From NCBI GenBank assembly GCA_045110675.1, contig JBGCGJ010000026.1, forward strand, positions 25,198-89,197: 64,000 nt of DNA, in the 5' to 3' direction. How positions within the stretch are numbered: position 1 is the first letter of the stretch; each line of letters opens with the position of its first letter. This document shows, one piece after another, positions 36,652-46,468 of this stretch. The translations under genes and the position numbers were made by a program. The stretch is from JBALVT01 sp045110675. GTDB taxonomy: Bacteria; Pseudomonadota; Gammaproteobacteria; Pseudomonadales; Halieaceae. The notes under the pieces were generated by a model that was given only the letters and a program-made list of their open reading frames with translations, did not search any database and was not told the DNA's origin.

Positions 36652-37572
36652 ATGATCAAATACTTGTCGCCCCTGCTTCCCTTTCTCATTGGCTGGATGA
36701 TCCTGCTGTCCTCCGCTCAATTATCCGAGTTGAGCTTAGTTAACGGCATTGCCCAACTCCTGCTGTTTGCCCTGGTGGTTTGTTGGCCAATTTGGAAAAC
36801 CGGAAGAATGTCGTATGTCGATATTGGCTGGCCATTCGGTTTGGTTGTTATAGGCATACTGACCTATGTGTATAGCGAAGGACACCAGCTGCGAGTTTCA
36901 CTGGTAAGCGGTGTGTACATTTTCGTCGGCTTACGCATGGGCATGGGCGCTTTATCAATGTGGAAAAAGGGCCTACTCAAAACGGAATTTCCACGCTATC
37001 AGTATCAAAGATTGCGCTGGGAAAAGGCCGGAAAGACCAATGTAGCATTGGCGATACAAGTCGAAGCAATAACCCAGGGTTTGGCCAATGCCTCCTTTCT
37101 CGCTTTTCCCGCTCTAATTATCGCTTCAAATCCTGACACGTCAGTATCGGCGTTTGAAATATTGGGTCTGACGATTTGGCTCGTGGCTTTTATTATGGAA
37201 TCGGTTGCCGATGCGCAGAAGCTATCATTTTTGCGGGCGATGAAAAAGGCAGGTGAGAAAAACAGGGTATGCGATGTTGGTCTATGGCGTTACTGCCGCC
37301 ATCCAAATTACTTTGCTGAATGGGTAGTATGGACTGGACTTGTAATCGCCTCTATTCCATCCTGGTTGGCATTGCATGATCAGGAGAATATTTTCGTGTG
37401 GATACTGCTGGGTGCGGGGCTGCTGTTCGTTTCCAGAATTATGTACATCACTTTGGTTTATGCCACGGGAGCGGTTCCCTCGGAATATTTTTCCGCTCAA
37501 AAAAGACCCGGCTATACAGACTATCAGATACGCACTAACAGGTTTTTTCCCGGCCCTCGTAAGAGCGCATAA
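36652..37572 (+). CDS. DUF1295 / steroid 5-alpha-reductase-like membrane protein
   Basis: 306 residues, about seven membrane segments. The C-terminal signature WRYCRHPNYFAEWVVW is the conserved NADPH/substrate region of DUF1295 and the wider steroid 5-alpha reductase/ICMT superfamily. The biochemical activity of DUF1295 members is generally unknown. In a unit with the SDR and NTF2-like genes. Confidence 0.8.
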   Translation: MIKYLSPLLPFLIGWMILLSSAQLSELSLVNGIAQLLLFALVVCWPIWKTGRMSYVDIGWPFGLVVIGILTYVYSEGHQLRVSLVSGVYIFVGLRMGMGALSMWKKGLLKTEFPRYQYQRLRWEKAGKTNVALAIQVEAITQGLANASFLAFPALIIASNPDTSVSAFEILGLTIWLVAFIMESVADAQKLSFLRAMKKAGEKNRVCDVGLWRYCRHPNYFAEWVVWTGLVIASIPSWLALHDQENIFVWILLGAGLLFVSRIMYITLVYATGAVPSEYFSAQKRPGYTDYQIRTNRFFPGPRKSA

Positions 37573-37594
37573 GACAGAAAAAGCGGACACGTTT

Positions 37595-37807
37595 ATGCTC
37601 GAGCTCCCTAAAGCAGTGAAACCCTACAAAAAAACCCCGGCGTTCACCAAGGACACTATTCCCCGGGGGCTGCTTGCAGAGCACAGCACCAAGGCGGGTA
37701 CATGGGGTGTTCTCGAAGTGGAGGAAGCGCACGCAGCTATCATCCGGCGTCAGAGCTCCAAGGAACTGCCAAGGTCAATTGTTCCACCCTCAACCACTTT
37801 CGCGTAG
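37595..37807 (+). pseudogene. Truncated DUF1971 (YeaR/TehB-like) remnant
   Basis: From ATG 37595 the first 44 codons match the DUF1971 cupin start: ELPKAVKPYKKTPAF, then TIPRGLLAEHSTKAGTWGV and LEVEE. After 37726 the match stops and 26 unrelated codons lead to a stop at 37805-37807, inside the 3' end of the opposing MOSC gene. Full-length members are about 90-110 residues, so the second half is missing. The frame is also open upstream into DUF1295 coding sequence in another frame, which is chance. Confidence 0.65.
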
Positions 37808-38602
37808 ACACCAAGATTACCCCCATTCGCCTGAACGAGCGCCCTCATAATACCGGGATCTTTGGGCAAATCAGCAAAACCATGAGTGGTCATCGAACAG
37901 CGAGGGCAGTCCGCCACGATCTCAAGTGATGTCTCACCCAAGCTGACCGTTTTTCCCACCCATAGTTGTTCCGGATAGGGACTTTCTACTCCTTCACAAT
38001 TGAGCAAAATATTCGGTCGAAAGCGACTTACATCAAATTCAGATTCCGGACGGAAAGCCGCCATACTCGCCAGAGACTGCTCGCTCATGATCAGCAGCGG
38101 GAATGCGTCGAAATAGGTACCCGGGGGAGACTCGTACTCCATTACCTCGGCGAAAACTTCCAGGTCGGGAAGAGGCTCATCTGGTGTCCTGGCAAATATT
38201 TCTCGCAACTCCTGTTCGAAGTCTTCGCTGTCTGGTGCGCCTCGGCGGTAATGATCCAAGGCATCGGCGGGCAGCAAGGGCCAGAGAGTCACCGGGTGCT
38301 TCAATTTGTCACTTAACCAGCTGTTGATTTCACTGGATCGCGTTTCACAACTTTCACCGTCTGGAGCGGTAATAATCGCCGGGCTGGAACCTTCTGAGCT
38401 GGGAGCTTCCAAAAACGAGGCAGTCAAAGTCATCAGCGAAGGGATTTTTTTTGCCCCCTCGAATTCCTCCACGCTTTTCATCGCGCACGGCCCACACTCG
38501 GTCACCCAAAGTTCCTGTAGAACCAATGGTAAGGGTTTTGCATGACTCGCCTATCATGCTCTTTACTGGATAGCGAAAAAGTTGGCTTACACTTGCATTC
38601 AT
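37750..38602 (-). pseudogene. MOSC-domain protein, frameshifted
   Basis: The N-terminal beta-barrel domain starts at 38602 (MNASVSQLFRYPVKSMIGES) and reads to about 38450. The rest (SLMTLTASFLEAP onward, with RFRPNILL and ADCPRCSMTT, the molybdenum-cofactor sulfurase C-terminal signature) is in the next frame and ends at 37750. The join falls in a run of eight A then five G on the minus strand, read GGGGGCAAAAAAAA (plus-strand 38445-38458); removing one base restores about 283 residues. Either a disabled gene, an assembly error, or slippage. MOSC proteins bind or transfer sulfur from molybdenum cofactor adducts. Confidence 0.82.
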
Positions 38603-38669
38603 AGGGTTGGATCCTCATCGGGTACACCGGCTTTCACCAGCGGATATAAAAGTAATCGAAAAATTTAGC

Positions 38670-40622
38670 TCAAGGCGTGTACCAAATGGGTGAGCTATAG
38701 GCTCGCTGCTGAGCAACAAATTCACTCTCCGCCATATCCTGGGGTATCGCAGCACCATAATTGAGAACGTCAAACGCCGGCCAGCGAGGAGTGGGTATTT
38801 CCAAAACTCTCAGGTAATAAAACGCTGCCTGATTTGAATCGAAAGTTGGATCCGACCAGGTTGTCGTAAGATGAGCTGCGCCAATAGTATTTTCGTAGCT
38901 GGCATCTTTGATGTTAACCGTATTGCCGACTGCCGGAAGCACGCCATCAGCATCGGGTGCCCGTGATTCAGAATCACTCCAGACGACATCGAATACCTTC
39001 TCCTGCCGGCTGCCATCCTCGGCCAACCAACCTTTTACGACTTGAACACGATCGAGATTCGCGCCATTGGGATCGCGAATTGCCGAAATCAAAAAAGAAG
39101 GGATCTTGCCATGGGTGGCCGCAAGCAGATCTCCTCCCATGGGCACGCCTTTGTTGTAGCCCAATGAAGCGAGGTTGGCTGCGGCTGCATCTGCGGAGGT
39201 GTAATCCCAACCGCCAAAGAAACGTAAGACTATGCGCGGTCCAGTTGTGGCGTACACTTCCTTGCGCATCATGGCGTCGAAAATTGCTTCGCGGGTATTC
39301 TCGGTGGCCCACACTCCGGCGTAACCAGAAGCTAACTGATCCCATCCTTCTATTCTCACTTCACCAATTTCCGCAAACGGGTGACCAATTCGGCGCGCGC
39401 CGGGTTCTGTTCCGCTGTGTTTGCCGAAGAAATTATTGTCATCTGCTGTGGCGAGGGAAGTATGAGAATCCGTTGAACCGATGAAACCAAATTTATAGGG
39501 ATTCACACCTTCACGCTGCTCAATTTCCAACCCAAGCTTGAGGGCTTCACGAGCGTATTCAAATTGCAGCATGTCTTTGTTTTTCAGTTCACTGCCGTTG
39601 AGGTTGCCTCTATCCCAGCTACCGAAATCTGCGAATTCATCGTTGGGCGACAAGAACGGGTGTGCTTCTCCATCTCCCTTAATTTGGGTAATTTCGTAAA
39701 GGGGCTCCCACCGCATCCTCGTTTCGGCGTAGCTGCCATCGACTTTGCCGCCATCGAAACTCTCCAGCAGTGGGAACATAATTCCATTGCTTAAATTTCC
39801 ATTGTGCGCAATAGCTAAAATCTGCCCACCGGTTTTTGCTTCATAACCCGCCAACCATTTCCAAAGATCCCTGGGATTGAGACTACCTTGTGGCGAATCT
39901 GTGGTGTAAGGCATGACTTGATCGGCCAACTCAGCACCGTCGCGATACACAACCACCCGATGCATATTGGCTCCGGGTGGCATGAGAGAAGTCCACTCGT
40001 ATCCGATGATGGCACTGAACTTTCCGGGATCATTCGCAGCTTCGGCAGCGCGGGTGATATTCTTCCAGGCGGAGGCATAGCTTTCCGTATCTGGCCGAAC
40101 TGACAACGCTTCGGGGAACGTTCCGCGAGAGATCATATCTACCAGCTCCAGTGCCGCAGCGACAGCTTGTTGCCCTCCAAGCTGAATCATGTCGTACCAG
40201 CGCCTTCCTGTTTCATTCGCCAGAAAAGCTGGATCTCCCGCAGCCAGTTTCGGGAAAAAACCCAGATTGTCTGAGTGATCTGACACCACAAGAAAATCCA
40301 GTGGCTCTATGAGCTGGGCAGGTATTCCAGTTGTACTAGTGACACGCTCACCTTTCGCAAAGCGATACGCCTCTTCAGGCGGAAGCCGATTGCCGAACAG
40401 ACCAGCATCCATTGAATAAGCGGTATGGACATGGGTGTCGCCCCAAAAGACTTCGGTTGGACGAGATGGACTGGTACCGGAGCTGGACGCCGAAACATTG
40501 ACCGATCGCTGAATCGATTGCTTTACAGCGGGTTCGCTGGAGGACTCTTGCGCAGTATCGTCACAGGCAAGGAGGGTAAAAACCGCGACCAAAATGCCGG
40601 CGGACATCATCCTTTTATCCAT
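38670..40622 (-). CDS. DUF3604 lipoprotein
   Basis: 650 residues. Signal peptide with lipobox LLAC (Cys20), so a membrane-anchored lipoprotein. WGDTHVHTAYSMDAG (about 60-74) is the PHP-like metal motif that starts the DUF3604 domain; later conserved pieces include GYEWTSLMPPG and STDSHTSLATADDNNFFGK. These proteins are common in marine gammaproteobacteria; the function is unknown, and a metal-dependent hydrolase is the likeliest guess. Confidence 0.85.
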   Translation of the reverse strand: MDKRMMSAGILVAVFTLLACDDTAQESSSEPAVKQSIQRSVNVSASSSGTSPSRPTEVFWGDTHVHTAYSMDAGLFGNRLPPEEAYRFAKGERVTSTTGIPAQLIEPLDFLVVSDHSDNLGFFPKLAAGDPAFLANETGRRWYDMIQLGGQQAVAAALELVDMISRGTFPEALSVRPDTESYASAWKNITRAAEAANDPGKFSAIIGYEWTSLMPPGANMHRVVVYRDGAELADQVMPYTTDSPQGSLNPRDLWKWLAGYEAKTGGQILAIAHNGNLSNGIMFPLLESFDGGKVDGSYAETRMRWEPLYEITQIKGDGEAHPFLSPNDEFADFGSWDRGNLNGSELKNKDMLQFEYAREALKLGLEIEQREGVNPYKFGFIGSTDSHTSLATADDNNFFGKHSGTEPGARRIGHPFAEIGEVRIEGWDQLASGYAGVWATENTREAIFDAMMRKEVYATTGPRIVLRFFGGWDYTSADAAAANLASLGYNKGVPMGGDLLAATHGKIPSFLISAIRDPNGANLDRVQVVKGWLAEDGSRQEKVFDVVWSDSESRAPDADGVLPAVGNTVNIKDASYENTIGAAHLTTTWSDPTFDSNQAAFYYLRVLEIPTPRWPAFDVLNYGAAIPQDMAESEFVAQQRAYSSPIWYTP

Positions 40623-40737
40623 TTACTATCCTCACTTGGAATCTGTTCGTTCTAATATTTTTTTTGTGTCTTGAGTGTAGCGCAAACCCTAGTTAAGACT
40701 ATAGCAGGTGGCCATGGAGTGCATGATCATGGCTTGC

Positions 40738-41175
40738 CTAACCGTCTTCTCGGGAGAATGTGTCGAACAGGCGACGCATCACTTGCAGCAGATAGGCGGT
40801 ACTCGTGCCAAACAGGATCAATCCACCCATGGCTTCAAAGGGTCCCAAAATCCTCCATTGCTCAGACAGCGTCAAATCTCCATAGCCCAGTGTTGTCGCA
40901 GTTACCGCGGAAAAATACAAGGCCGCTTCAAAATATTCGAATTCGCCGATTAACCAAAAAACAGCAGCCCAGGCCCAAATCTCTATCGTATGCAAGGCTA
41001 TCACTACCAGGACGGCAAACATCATGGCTAACAAAGATCGCTTTCTATGATCGGGATGGTGGCCTGCTCGGTTAATGCGGCGCAGAATCGGCGCTGTGTA
41101 TGCCAATCCAGTGACGTGGAATGCCACACAAAGGACAATAATCAGCGTTCCGAGCATGAGGTTCAGTTGTAGCAT
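40738..41175 (-). CDS. Two-pore-helix-type potassium channel protein
   Basis: 145 residues with three to four membrane segments and the pore filter TTLGYGD (94-100). No cytoplasmic RCK domain, so the protein is short and would form a tetramer. The next plus-strand gene (PqqD-like) is 188 bases away and divergent. Confidence 0.82.
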   Translation of the reverse strand: MLQLNLMLGTLIIVLCVAFHVTGLAYTAPILRRINRAGHHPDHRKRSLLAMMFAVLVVIALHTIEIWAWAAVFWLIGEFEYFEAALYFSAVTATTLGYGDLTLSEQWRILGPFEAMGGLILFGTSTAYLLQVMRRLFDTFSREDG

Positions 41176-41363
41176 TTTTTATCCTGGCAAACCTGTTTAC
41201 CTGCCGTGGCTGTGATGAACACTCCAAGGACCGGTGCGGTCGATTGAGCTTTCATCACACAGATCGATCCACGGACCTTCATTTGAATAAAAATCCGTTC
41301 GGGCTTTATATTAAATAGCAGTAGTGCTAAAAATACACCCCCATTCAGGCGAAGTTTCCCACC

Positions 41364-41660
41364 ATGAATCCGCAGACCATGAATCTCAAGCAAACCATTG
41401 CCCTTTCACCTGATGTTATCTCTCAGGAAGTCTCGGGTGAAACTGTACTACTAGACCTGGAAAGTGAAAATTATTTTGGCCTGGATGAAGTGGGTACGCG
41501 GATCTGGCAATTGATCAAAGAGACCAACGATCTGCAACTCATTTTCGACACACTACTTAAAGAATACGATGTTTCGGAGGAGCGATTGCAACAAGACCTC
41601 ACCACCTTGCTAACCGAAATCGAAGGCATGGGACTCGTCAAACTGGAGGCACAAAAATGA
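41364..41660 (+). CDS. PqqD-like protein
   Basis: 98 residues with the PqqD/RRE pattern: an N-terminal beta hairpin (SQEVSGETVLLDLESENYFGL), then helices (GTRIWQLI, FDTLLKEYDV). PqqD proteins bind a peptide substrate and present it to a radical SAM enzyme, but no precursor peptide or radical SAM gene is nearby. Its stop overlaps the next start as ATGA, so it is translated with the molybdopterin oxidoreductase. Confidence 0.8.
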   Translation: MNPQTMNLKQTIALSPDVISQEVSGETVLLDLESENYFGLDEVGTRIWQLIKETNDLQLIFDTLLKEYDVSEERLQQDLTTLLTEIEGMGLVKLEAQK

Positions 41661-43795
41661 ACGCACCCGAGAATATTAAAACACACTATAGAGCATGCCA
41701 TTTGTGCGAGGCAATTTGCGGATTGGTCATAGAAACACAGGGTGAGACGATAACCTCAATAAAGGGTGACAAAGATGATCCGCTGAGCCGAGGCCACATT
41801 TGTCCGAAAGCAGTCGCGCTAATCGATCTGCACGAAGACCCGGATCGCCTGCGCAAGCCAGTGAAACGGACCGTCGATGACAATGGCGAGAACCAATGGA
41901 CTGAAATCAGTTGGGATGAGGCGCTGGATACCACCGCTTCGAAACTGGTAGAAATTAGCCAACGCGATGGCGTGGATGCAATCGGCGTCTACCTGGGTAA
42001 CCCAACGGTTCACAACTACGGCATGATGACCCACCAGAGCAATCTGTTCAGCCACTTTCACACCAAGAACCGATTCTCGGCGACGTCGGTAGACCAGCTA
42101 CCCCATCACCTGGTCTCTCTGTGGCTGTTCGGTCACAAAAGCCTGTTCCCCATTCCCGACATCGACCGGACTGACTACTTCCTGATGCTCGGCGCCAATC
42201 CACTGGCTTCCAATGGCAGTATCTGGACTGTGCCCGATGTTCAAAAGCGAATTAAATCCCTGAAGGCTCGGGGTGGAAAACTGGTTGTGGTCGACCCGAG
42301 ACGCACTGAGACAGCCGATTTAGCCAGTGAGCACCACTTCATCAATCCCGGCACAGATCCACTGTTACTGTTGGCTATTCTCCACACGATATTCAGTGAA
42401 GATTTGGTCGATCTTGGCGCACTTGCGGATTTTACCCAGGGGCTGGATGTAGTCGCCTCTTCCATCGGCGACTTCACTCCGGAATTCGCAGCGCAGCACA
42501 CCGGCATTTCAGCCGAGGATATTCAAACCATTGCCAGGGACCTCGCCAACGCCAAAGCAGGGATTTGCTACGGCCGCATGGGCGTATCCGTTGCGGCCTA
42601 CGGCGCATTGAACCAGTGGCTTATTCAGATTATCAATATCGCCACAGGTAATCTCGATAAACCCGGTGGCTCAATGTTCACCCTTCCGGCCATAGACCAG
42701 GTGGCCAACATCAGCCCAGGTGGATTCGCAAGACACCACAGCCGGGTTCGCCAATTGCCAGAATTTGATCGAGAGTTTCCGGCCTCTACATTGGCCGATG
42801 AGATTACTACGCCTGGAGAGGGCCAGGTTCGCGCGCTGTTTACCGGCGCGGGCAATCCGGTGTTATCGACCCCCAACGGGAAGCGTCTCGACAGCGCTCT
42901 GGATGAACTTGAGTTTATGGCCAGCCTGGACCCCTACCTCAATGAAACCACCCGCCACGCCGATATTATTATGCCGCCGACCTCGGCACTGGAACACGAT
43001 CACTACGACATCGCGTTTCACATCAATGCCATTCGCAACACCAGTCGCCACAGCGAAGCGGTGTTCGATAAACCTGAAGACGCGCTGCACGACTGGGAGA
43101 TTTTCACGGAGTTGGGCAACAGGGTCGCAGTACTGCTTGGCAAGGAATCTCGTCCGGTTGTTGCACCCGACAAAATTGTTGAAAGAGGGCTACTGGGCGG
43201 CCCCTACAGTGAAGCCCAGGGTAGCGAGCATAGGTTGACTATGGAAAAGTTGCGGGAAAATCCGTCGGGTATCGATTTTGGTCCCTTGCAAGCTCAGCTT
43301 CCCGAGCGACTGCGCACCAAGGAACACATCATTAATTGCGCCACTCCAGAACCGCTGGCAGACCTCGATAGGCTCAGAGCTGAATTTTCAGAACCCAGGC
43401 GAGATCAGCTATTGAAACTGATCGGTCGCCGAAACGTGCGTTCAAACAACTCCTGGATGCACAACTTTCACCGCCTGGTGAAGGGCAAGCCACGCTGCAC
43501 CCTGTTAATGCATCCCCAGGACATGCAAAACAGAAAACTGAAAGACGGCGATCTGGTGAGTATTCGTTCGCGCACGGGACATCTGGAAGTTTCGGCCCAG
43601 GCCAGTGACGAAATTATGCCCGGAGTCGTTAGTTTGCCCCATGGGTTTGGTCACAACCGAGCCGGAATCCAAATGGATATTGCGCGCAAACACGCGGGTG
43701 TGAGCTGTAACGATGTCACCGATGAATTGGCTATGGATATGCTATCGGGCAATGCTGCGGTTAACGGCCTTCCCGTAGAGGTGACTGCTGCTTAA
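41657..43795 (+). CDS. Molybdopterin-dependent oxidoreductase
   Basis: 712 residues. N-terminal 4Fe-4S site C14, C17, C21 and C49, then the molybdopterin domain (LGANPLASNGS, VVDPRRTETA) and the C-terminal molybdopterin-dinucleotide-binding domain (about 600-705, LKDGDLVSIRS). No Tat signal, so it appears cytoplasmic. It belongs to the DMSO-reductase superfamily; the substrate is not evident. The pairing with PqqD-like is unusual. The end overlaps the convergent M48 gene by 4 bases. Confidence 0.87.
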   Translation: MNAPENIKTHYRACHLCEAICGLVIETQGETITSIKGDKDDPLSRGHICPKAVALIDLHEDPDRLRKPVKRTVDDNGENQWTEISWDEALDTTASKLVEISQRDGVDAIGVYLGNPTVHNYGMMTHQSNLFSHFHTKNRFSATSVDQLPHHLVSLWLFGHKSLFPIPDIDRTDYFLMLGANPLASNGSIWTVPDVQKRIKSLKARGGKLVVVDPRRTETADLASEHHFINPGTDPLLLLAILHTIFSEDLVDLGALADFTQGLDVVASSIGDFTPEFAAQHTGISAEDIQTIARDLANAKAGICYGRMGVSVAAYGALNQWLIQIINIATGNLDKPGGSMFTLPAIDQVANISPGGFARHHSRVRQLPEFDREFPASTLADEITTPGEGQVRALFTGAGNPVLSTPNGKRLDSALDELEFMASLDPYLNETTRHADIIMPPTSALEHDHYDIAFHINAIRNTSRHSEAVFDKPEDALHDWEIFTELGNRVAVLLGKESRPVVAPDKIVERGLLGGPYSEAQGSEHRLTMEKLRENPSGIDFGPLQAQLPERLRTKEHIINCATPEPLADLDRLRAEFSEPRRDQLLKLIGRRNVRSNNSWMHNFHRLVKGKPRCTLLMHPQDMQNRKLKDGDLVSIRSRTGHLEVSAQASDEIMPGVVSLPHGFGHNRAGIQMDIARKHAGVSCNDVTDELAMDMLSGNAAVNGLPVEVTAA

Positions 43796-45753
43796 CCAGA
43801 ATTTGTCGAAGGCACCGGACAATCCATAACGGCGGCCATGCTGGCGATGATCTCGCGTTCCGGTGCACTTAAATATCCATCATAGCTGGCGGCGAGCGTC
43901 ATCGCTTTGAGTATTCTCGGCTTGAGCAGTGGGTAGCAATTGGCCAGTTCGTATACGGCTTTACTGAACGAGGCAATGCTGCATTGATCTCTAGGCATTA
44001 TTGCCAAGGTGTGAAAACCCAATTCGTCCGCAGCAATACGAAAAACAGGGTCGGCCTCATCCTCTCCTTCGTGAGCAAGTATGGACAGAACCACCCGCAG
44101 GTGGTGTAACACTTTACTCAATGAACGGTAGCGCGGACGACTGGGCTTAACACGGATAAACTCCGGGTCCAGATAGTGCCTGACCAATTGGAACAGGCAC
44201 CATTCGTAAAGATCAGTCCGAGCATCGGCCTGTATCAATTTCATCATGGTATTTTTGAATCGACGATACTGTTGTGCGGACGTCGACTTCAGTGCGGGGA
44301 GACACATCTCCAGCAGCGGTAAACGCTGGGGTGCTGCTAACTCCAAAACCCCCGGCGTAAGCGTGGCCACTAACTCCGGTAAACCCGGAACTTTCGCCTC
44401 TTCAACGAGAGACATCTGGCGCCGACCCAATTCCGAGTCGGGGCTCATCAGCAGAGCAAACACAATTGCATTAGCACCCAACGGTTCATGACTGTACTGA
44501 ACAAAGGCCAAGGGCAAATCATGACTAGCTGCCGTTTGCGTTTCCAGAGCTTCAGGAGAGGCGCCAAAATCCGCATCCGATAGAGTATCTTCAGAAATCT
44601 CCGCTTCGTCCTGCTCGGCCAGCACCGAGGCGGCCAGTGCAGCTGCGACGATTTCGGCACGTCCCACCCCCACTTCTGCGGGCGGAGGTTTTTCGTGGAA
44701 GGGTTCAGGCTGACGTTTGATGAATTGACCATCCCATCTTGGGTCAATTCGCCGGATACGATCCTCTAGCGGAGGATGAGTCGCAAACAGTTGCCACAGG
44801 TGATGTTCGATCTGCCCAAAAAATATATGCGACATCTCCGCAGCTCTCGCGGCGTGTACCAGGGTGCCGGGAAGGTAACCACCAATGACGCGCAAAGCGT
44901 CTGCAATACCTTCGGGGTTGCGGGTGTACTGGACGGCAGAAGCATCTGCAAGAAATTCTTTCTGGCGGCTAATTCCCGCTTTAATGAACCCCGCCGCTAA
45001 ACCACCCAACCAGCCGAGAACGAGCAGTGCAAAGCCGAGCAACAACAGTGGTGCACCGTCATTTTTGCGTGTGCGCACACTCAAACCGGTCCTGGCTACG
45101 TGCGTACTGCGAAGCAACATATGCCCAACATCGCCAATAAAAGTAATACCTTTGAGCATGGCTGCCAGACGAATATTCAATCGCATATCGCCATTGAGAA
45201 TATGACTGAATTCATGGGCAATCACCCCTTGTAACTCATGTCGTTTAAGTTGCGAAATGGTACCTCGGGTTACCGCAACAACTGCGTCGGCCGGTGTCAC
45301 TCCAGCAGCAAATGCATTGATACCGCGCTCACCGTTCATGACATAAACTGCCGGCACCGGCATATTGGCGGCCAACGCGATTTCTTCAACAATGTTGAGA
45401 ACGCGGCGCTCAGCAGGATCAGAAGATTGCGGAATAATCCGCGTTCCGCCCATGCCCTCGGCTACCGATTTGCCACCGGTAGAGAGCTGTATCCACTTCA
45501 CCATAACGACAAGTGCAACAACCGCCGTGACACCCAGACCAATCGCGCCGAATCTGGCTACGCTGAAGTAGTCCAGGAAACCGGCAACGCCATCGCGACT
45601 GCCACTGTAGACGTTGTAGTCCTGACCAAACCACAAAAAGGCTGCCACCAGTGCGTTGGTGAGCAGGATCAGTAGAAAGACCGCTGCAATAAACAAGATC
45701 ACCAGAAAGCGGGTATTCCGCCTGGCAATGTCCTGCTGTTGAAAAAAATCCAA
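43792..45753 (-). CDS. M48-family peptidase, HtpX-like, with long C-terminal region
   Basis: 653 residues. Two N-terminal membrane segments, then the zinc motif HEFSH (180-184) and a downstream Glu ligand in QKEFLADAS. More hydrophobic segments (about 195-265) and ATHPPLEDRIRRID end the peptidase. The remaining about 300 residues (from about 350) are an uncharacterised cytoplasmic region, low-complexity at first, then helical. It follows lemA by 8 bases. LemA and HtpX-like proteases are often linked. Confidence 0.85.
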   Translation of the reverse strand: MDFFQQQDIARRNTRFLVILFIAAVFLLILLTNALVAAFLWFGQDYNVYSGSRDGVAGFLDYFSVARFGAIGLGVTAVVALVVMVKWIQLSTGGKSVAEGMGGTRIIPQSSDPAERRVLNIVEEIALAANMPVPAVYVMNGERGINAFAAGVTPADAVVAVTRGTISQLKRHELQGVIAHEFSHILNGDMRLNIRLAAMLKGITFIGDVGHMLLRSTHVARTGLSVRTRKNDGAPLLLLGFALLVLGWLGGLAAGFIKAGISRQKEFLADASAVQYTRNPEGIADALRVIGGYLPGTLVHAARAAEMSHIFFGQIEHHLWQLFATHPPLEDRIRRIDPRWDGQFIKRQPEPFHEKPPPAEVGVGRAEIVAAALAASVLAEQDEAEISEDTLSDADFGASPEALETQTAASHDLPLAFVQYSHEPLGANAIVFALLMSPDSELGRRQMSLVEEAKVPGLPELVATLTPGVLELAAPQRLPLLEMCLPALKSTSAQQYRRFKNTMMKLIQADARTDLYEWCLFQLVRHYLDPEFIRVKPSRPRYRSLSKVLHHLRVVLSILAHEGEDEADPVFRIAADELGFHTLAIMPRDQCSIASFSKAVYELANCYPLLKPRILKAMTLAASYDGYLSAPEREIIASMAAVMDCPVPSTNSG

Positions 45754-45761
45754 AGCAGACT

Positions 45762-46358
45762 CTAGAAGGAAACTTTGGGAGCCGCCTGAATCTCAACGGT
45801 ATCCTCAAACTCCAACAATTCAGCATCTGTTGCATGGCCAAATTTTCTAGCGAAAAACACCGGGGGGAAACTCTGTCTGTAGGTATTAAAAGCCATCACA
45901 GCATCGTTGTAACCCTGACGAGCAAAGGCGACCCTATTTTCGGTTGTGGTGAGCTCTTCGCTCAGCTGCTGCATATTTTCGCTGGCTTTTAAATCAGGAT
46001 AGGCCTCCATGGTGACACTTAGCTTACCCATGGCGCCGCGCAATGCGGTTTCGGCTCCGGCCAATTGCTGTATTTCCGCTCCCCCCACGCCGTTTTGGCC
46101 CAAAGATTTAAGGATGGCAGCCGCCTCATTTCGCGCGGTAATGACCGCATCAAGGGTTTCACGTTCGTGTTTCATGTAACCCTTGGCTGTCTCGACCAGA
46201 TTCGGTATCAGATCGTAGCGCCGCTTCAGCTGCACTTCTATTTGTGAGAAAGCATTGAGGTATCGATTTTTCAGGGTGACCAAGGTGTTATAAATATTGA
46301 CGATGTAGAACACCAAACCCAATAAAACCACTCCGATAACAATCGTAGACATTGCCAT
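45762..46358 (-). CDS. LemA family protein
   Basis: 198 residues from ATG 46358 (MAMSTIVIGVVLLG), preceded by AAAGGAG; the longer upstream ORF has no such support. One N-terminal membrane segment, then the LemA helical bundle (NIYNTLVTLKNRYLNAFSQIEVQLKRRYDLIPNL). The function of LemA is unclear. Paired with the M48 gene; an AraC-like gene is divergent 110 bases upstream. Confidence 0.9.
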   Translation of the reverse strand: MAMSTIVIGVVLLGLVFYIVNIYNTLVTLKNRYLNAFSQIEVQLKRRYDLIPNLVETAKGYMKHERETLDAVITARNEAAAILKSLGQNGVGGAEIQQLAGAETALRGAMGKLSVTMEAYPDLKASENMQQLSEELTTTENRVAFARQGYNDAVMAFNTYRQSFPPVFFARKFGHATDAELLEFEDTVEIQAAPKVSF

Positions 46359-46468
46359 AACCCGCTCCTTTGCTAGGTAGTTTTGCCGCACCAGTGTAAC
46401 CGAAGCCCAAAAAGGCACCAAATTCAGCCCTTACGCTATCGGGATTTGACGATTCCCCTTACTGTGCC

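Noticed and set aside
45419..45841. 140-codon minus-strand ORF over the M48/lemA junction
   Set aside because: Out-of-frame shadow of the M48 gene start.
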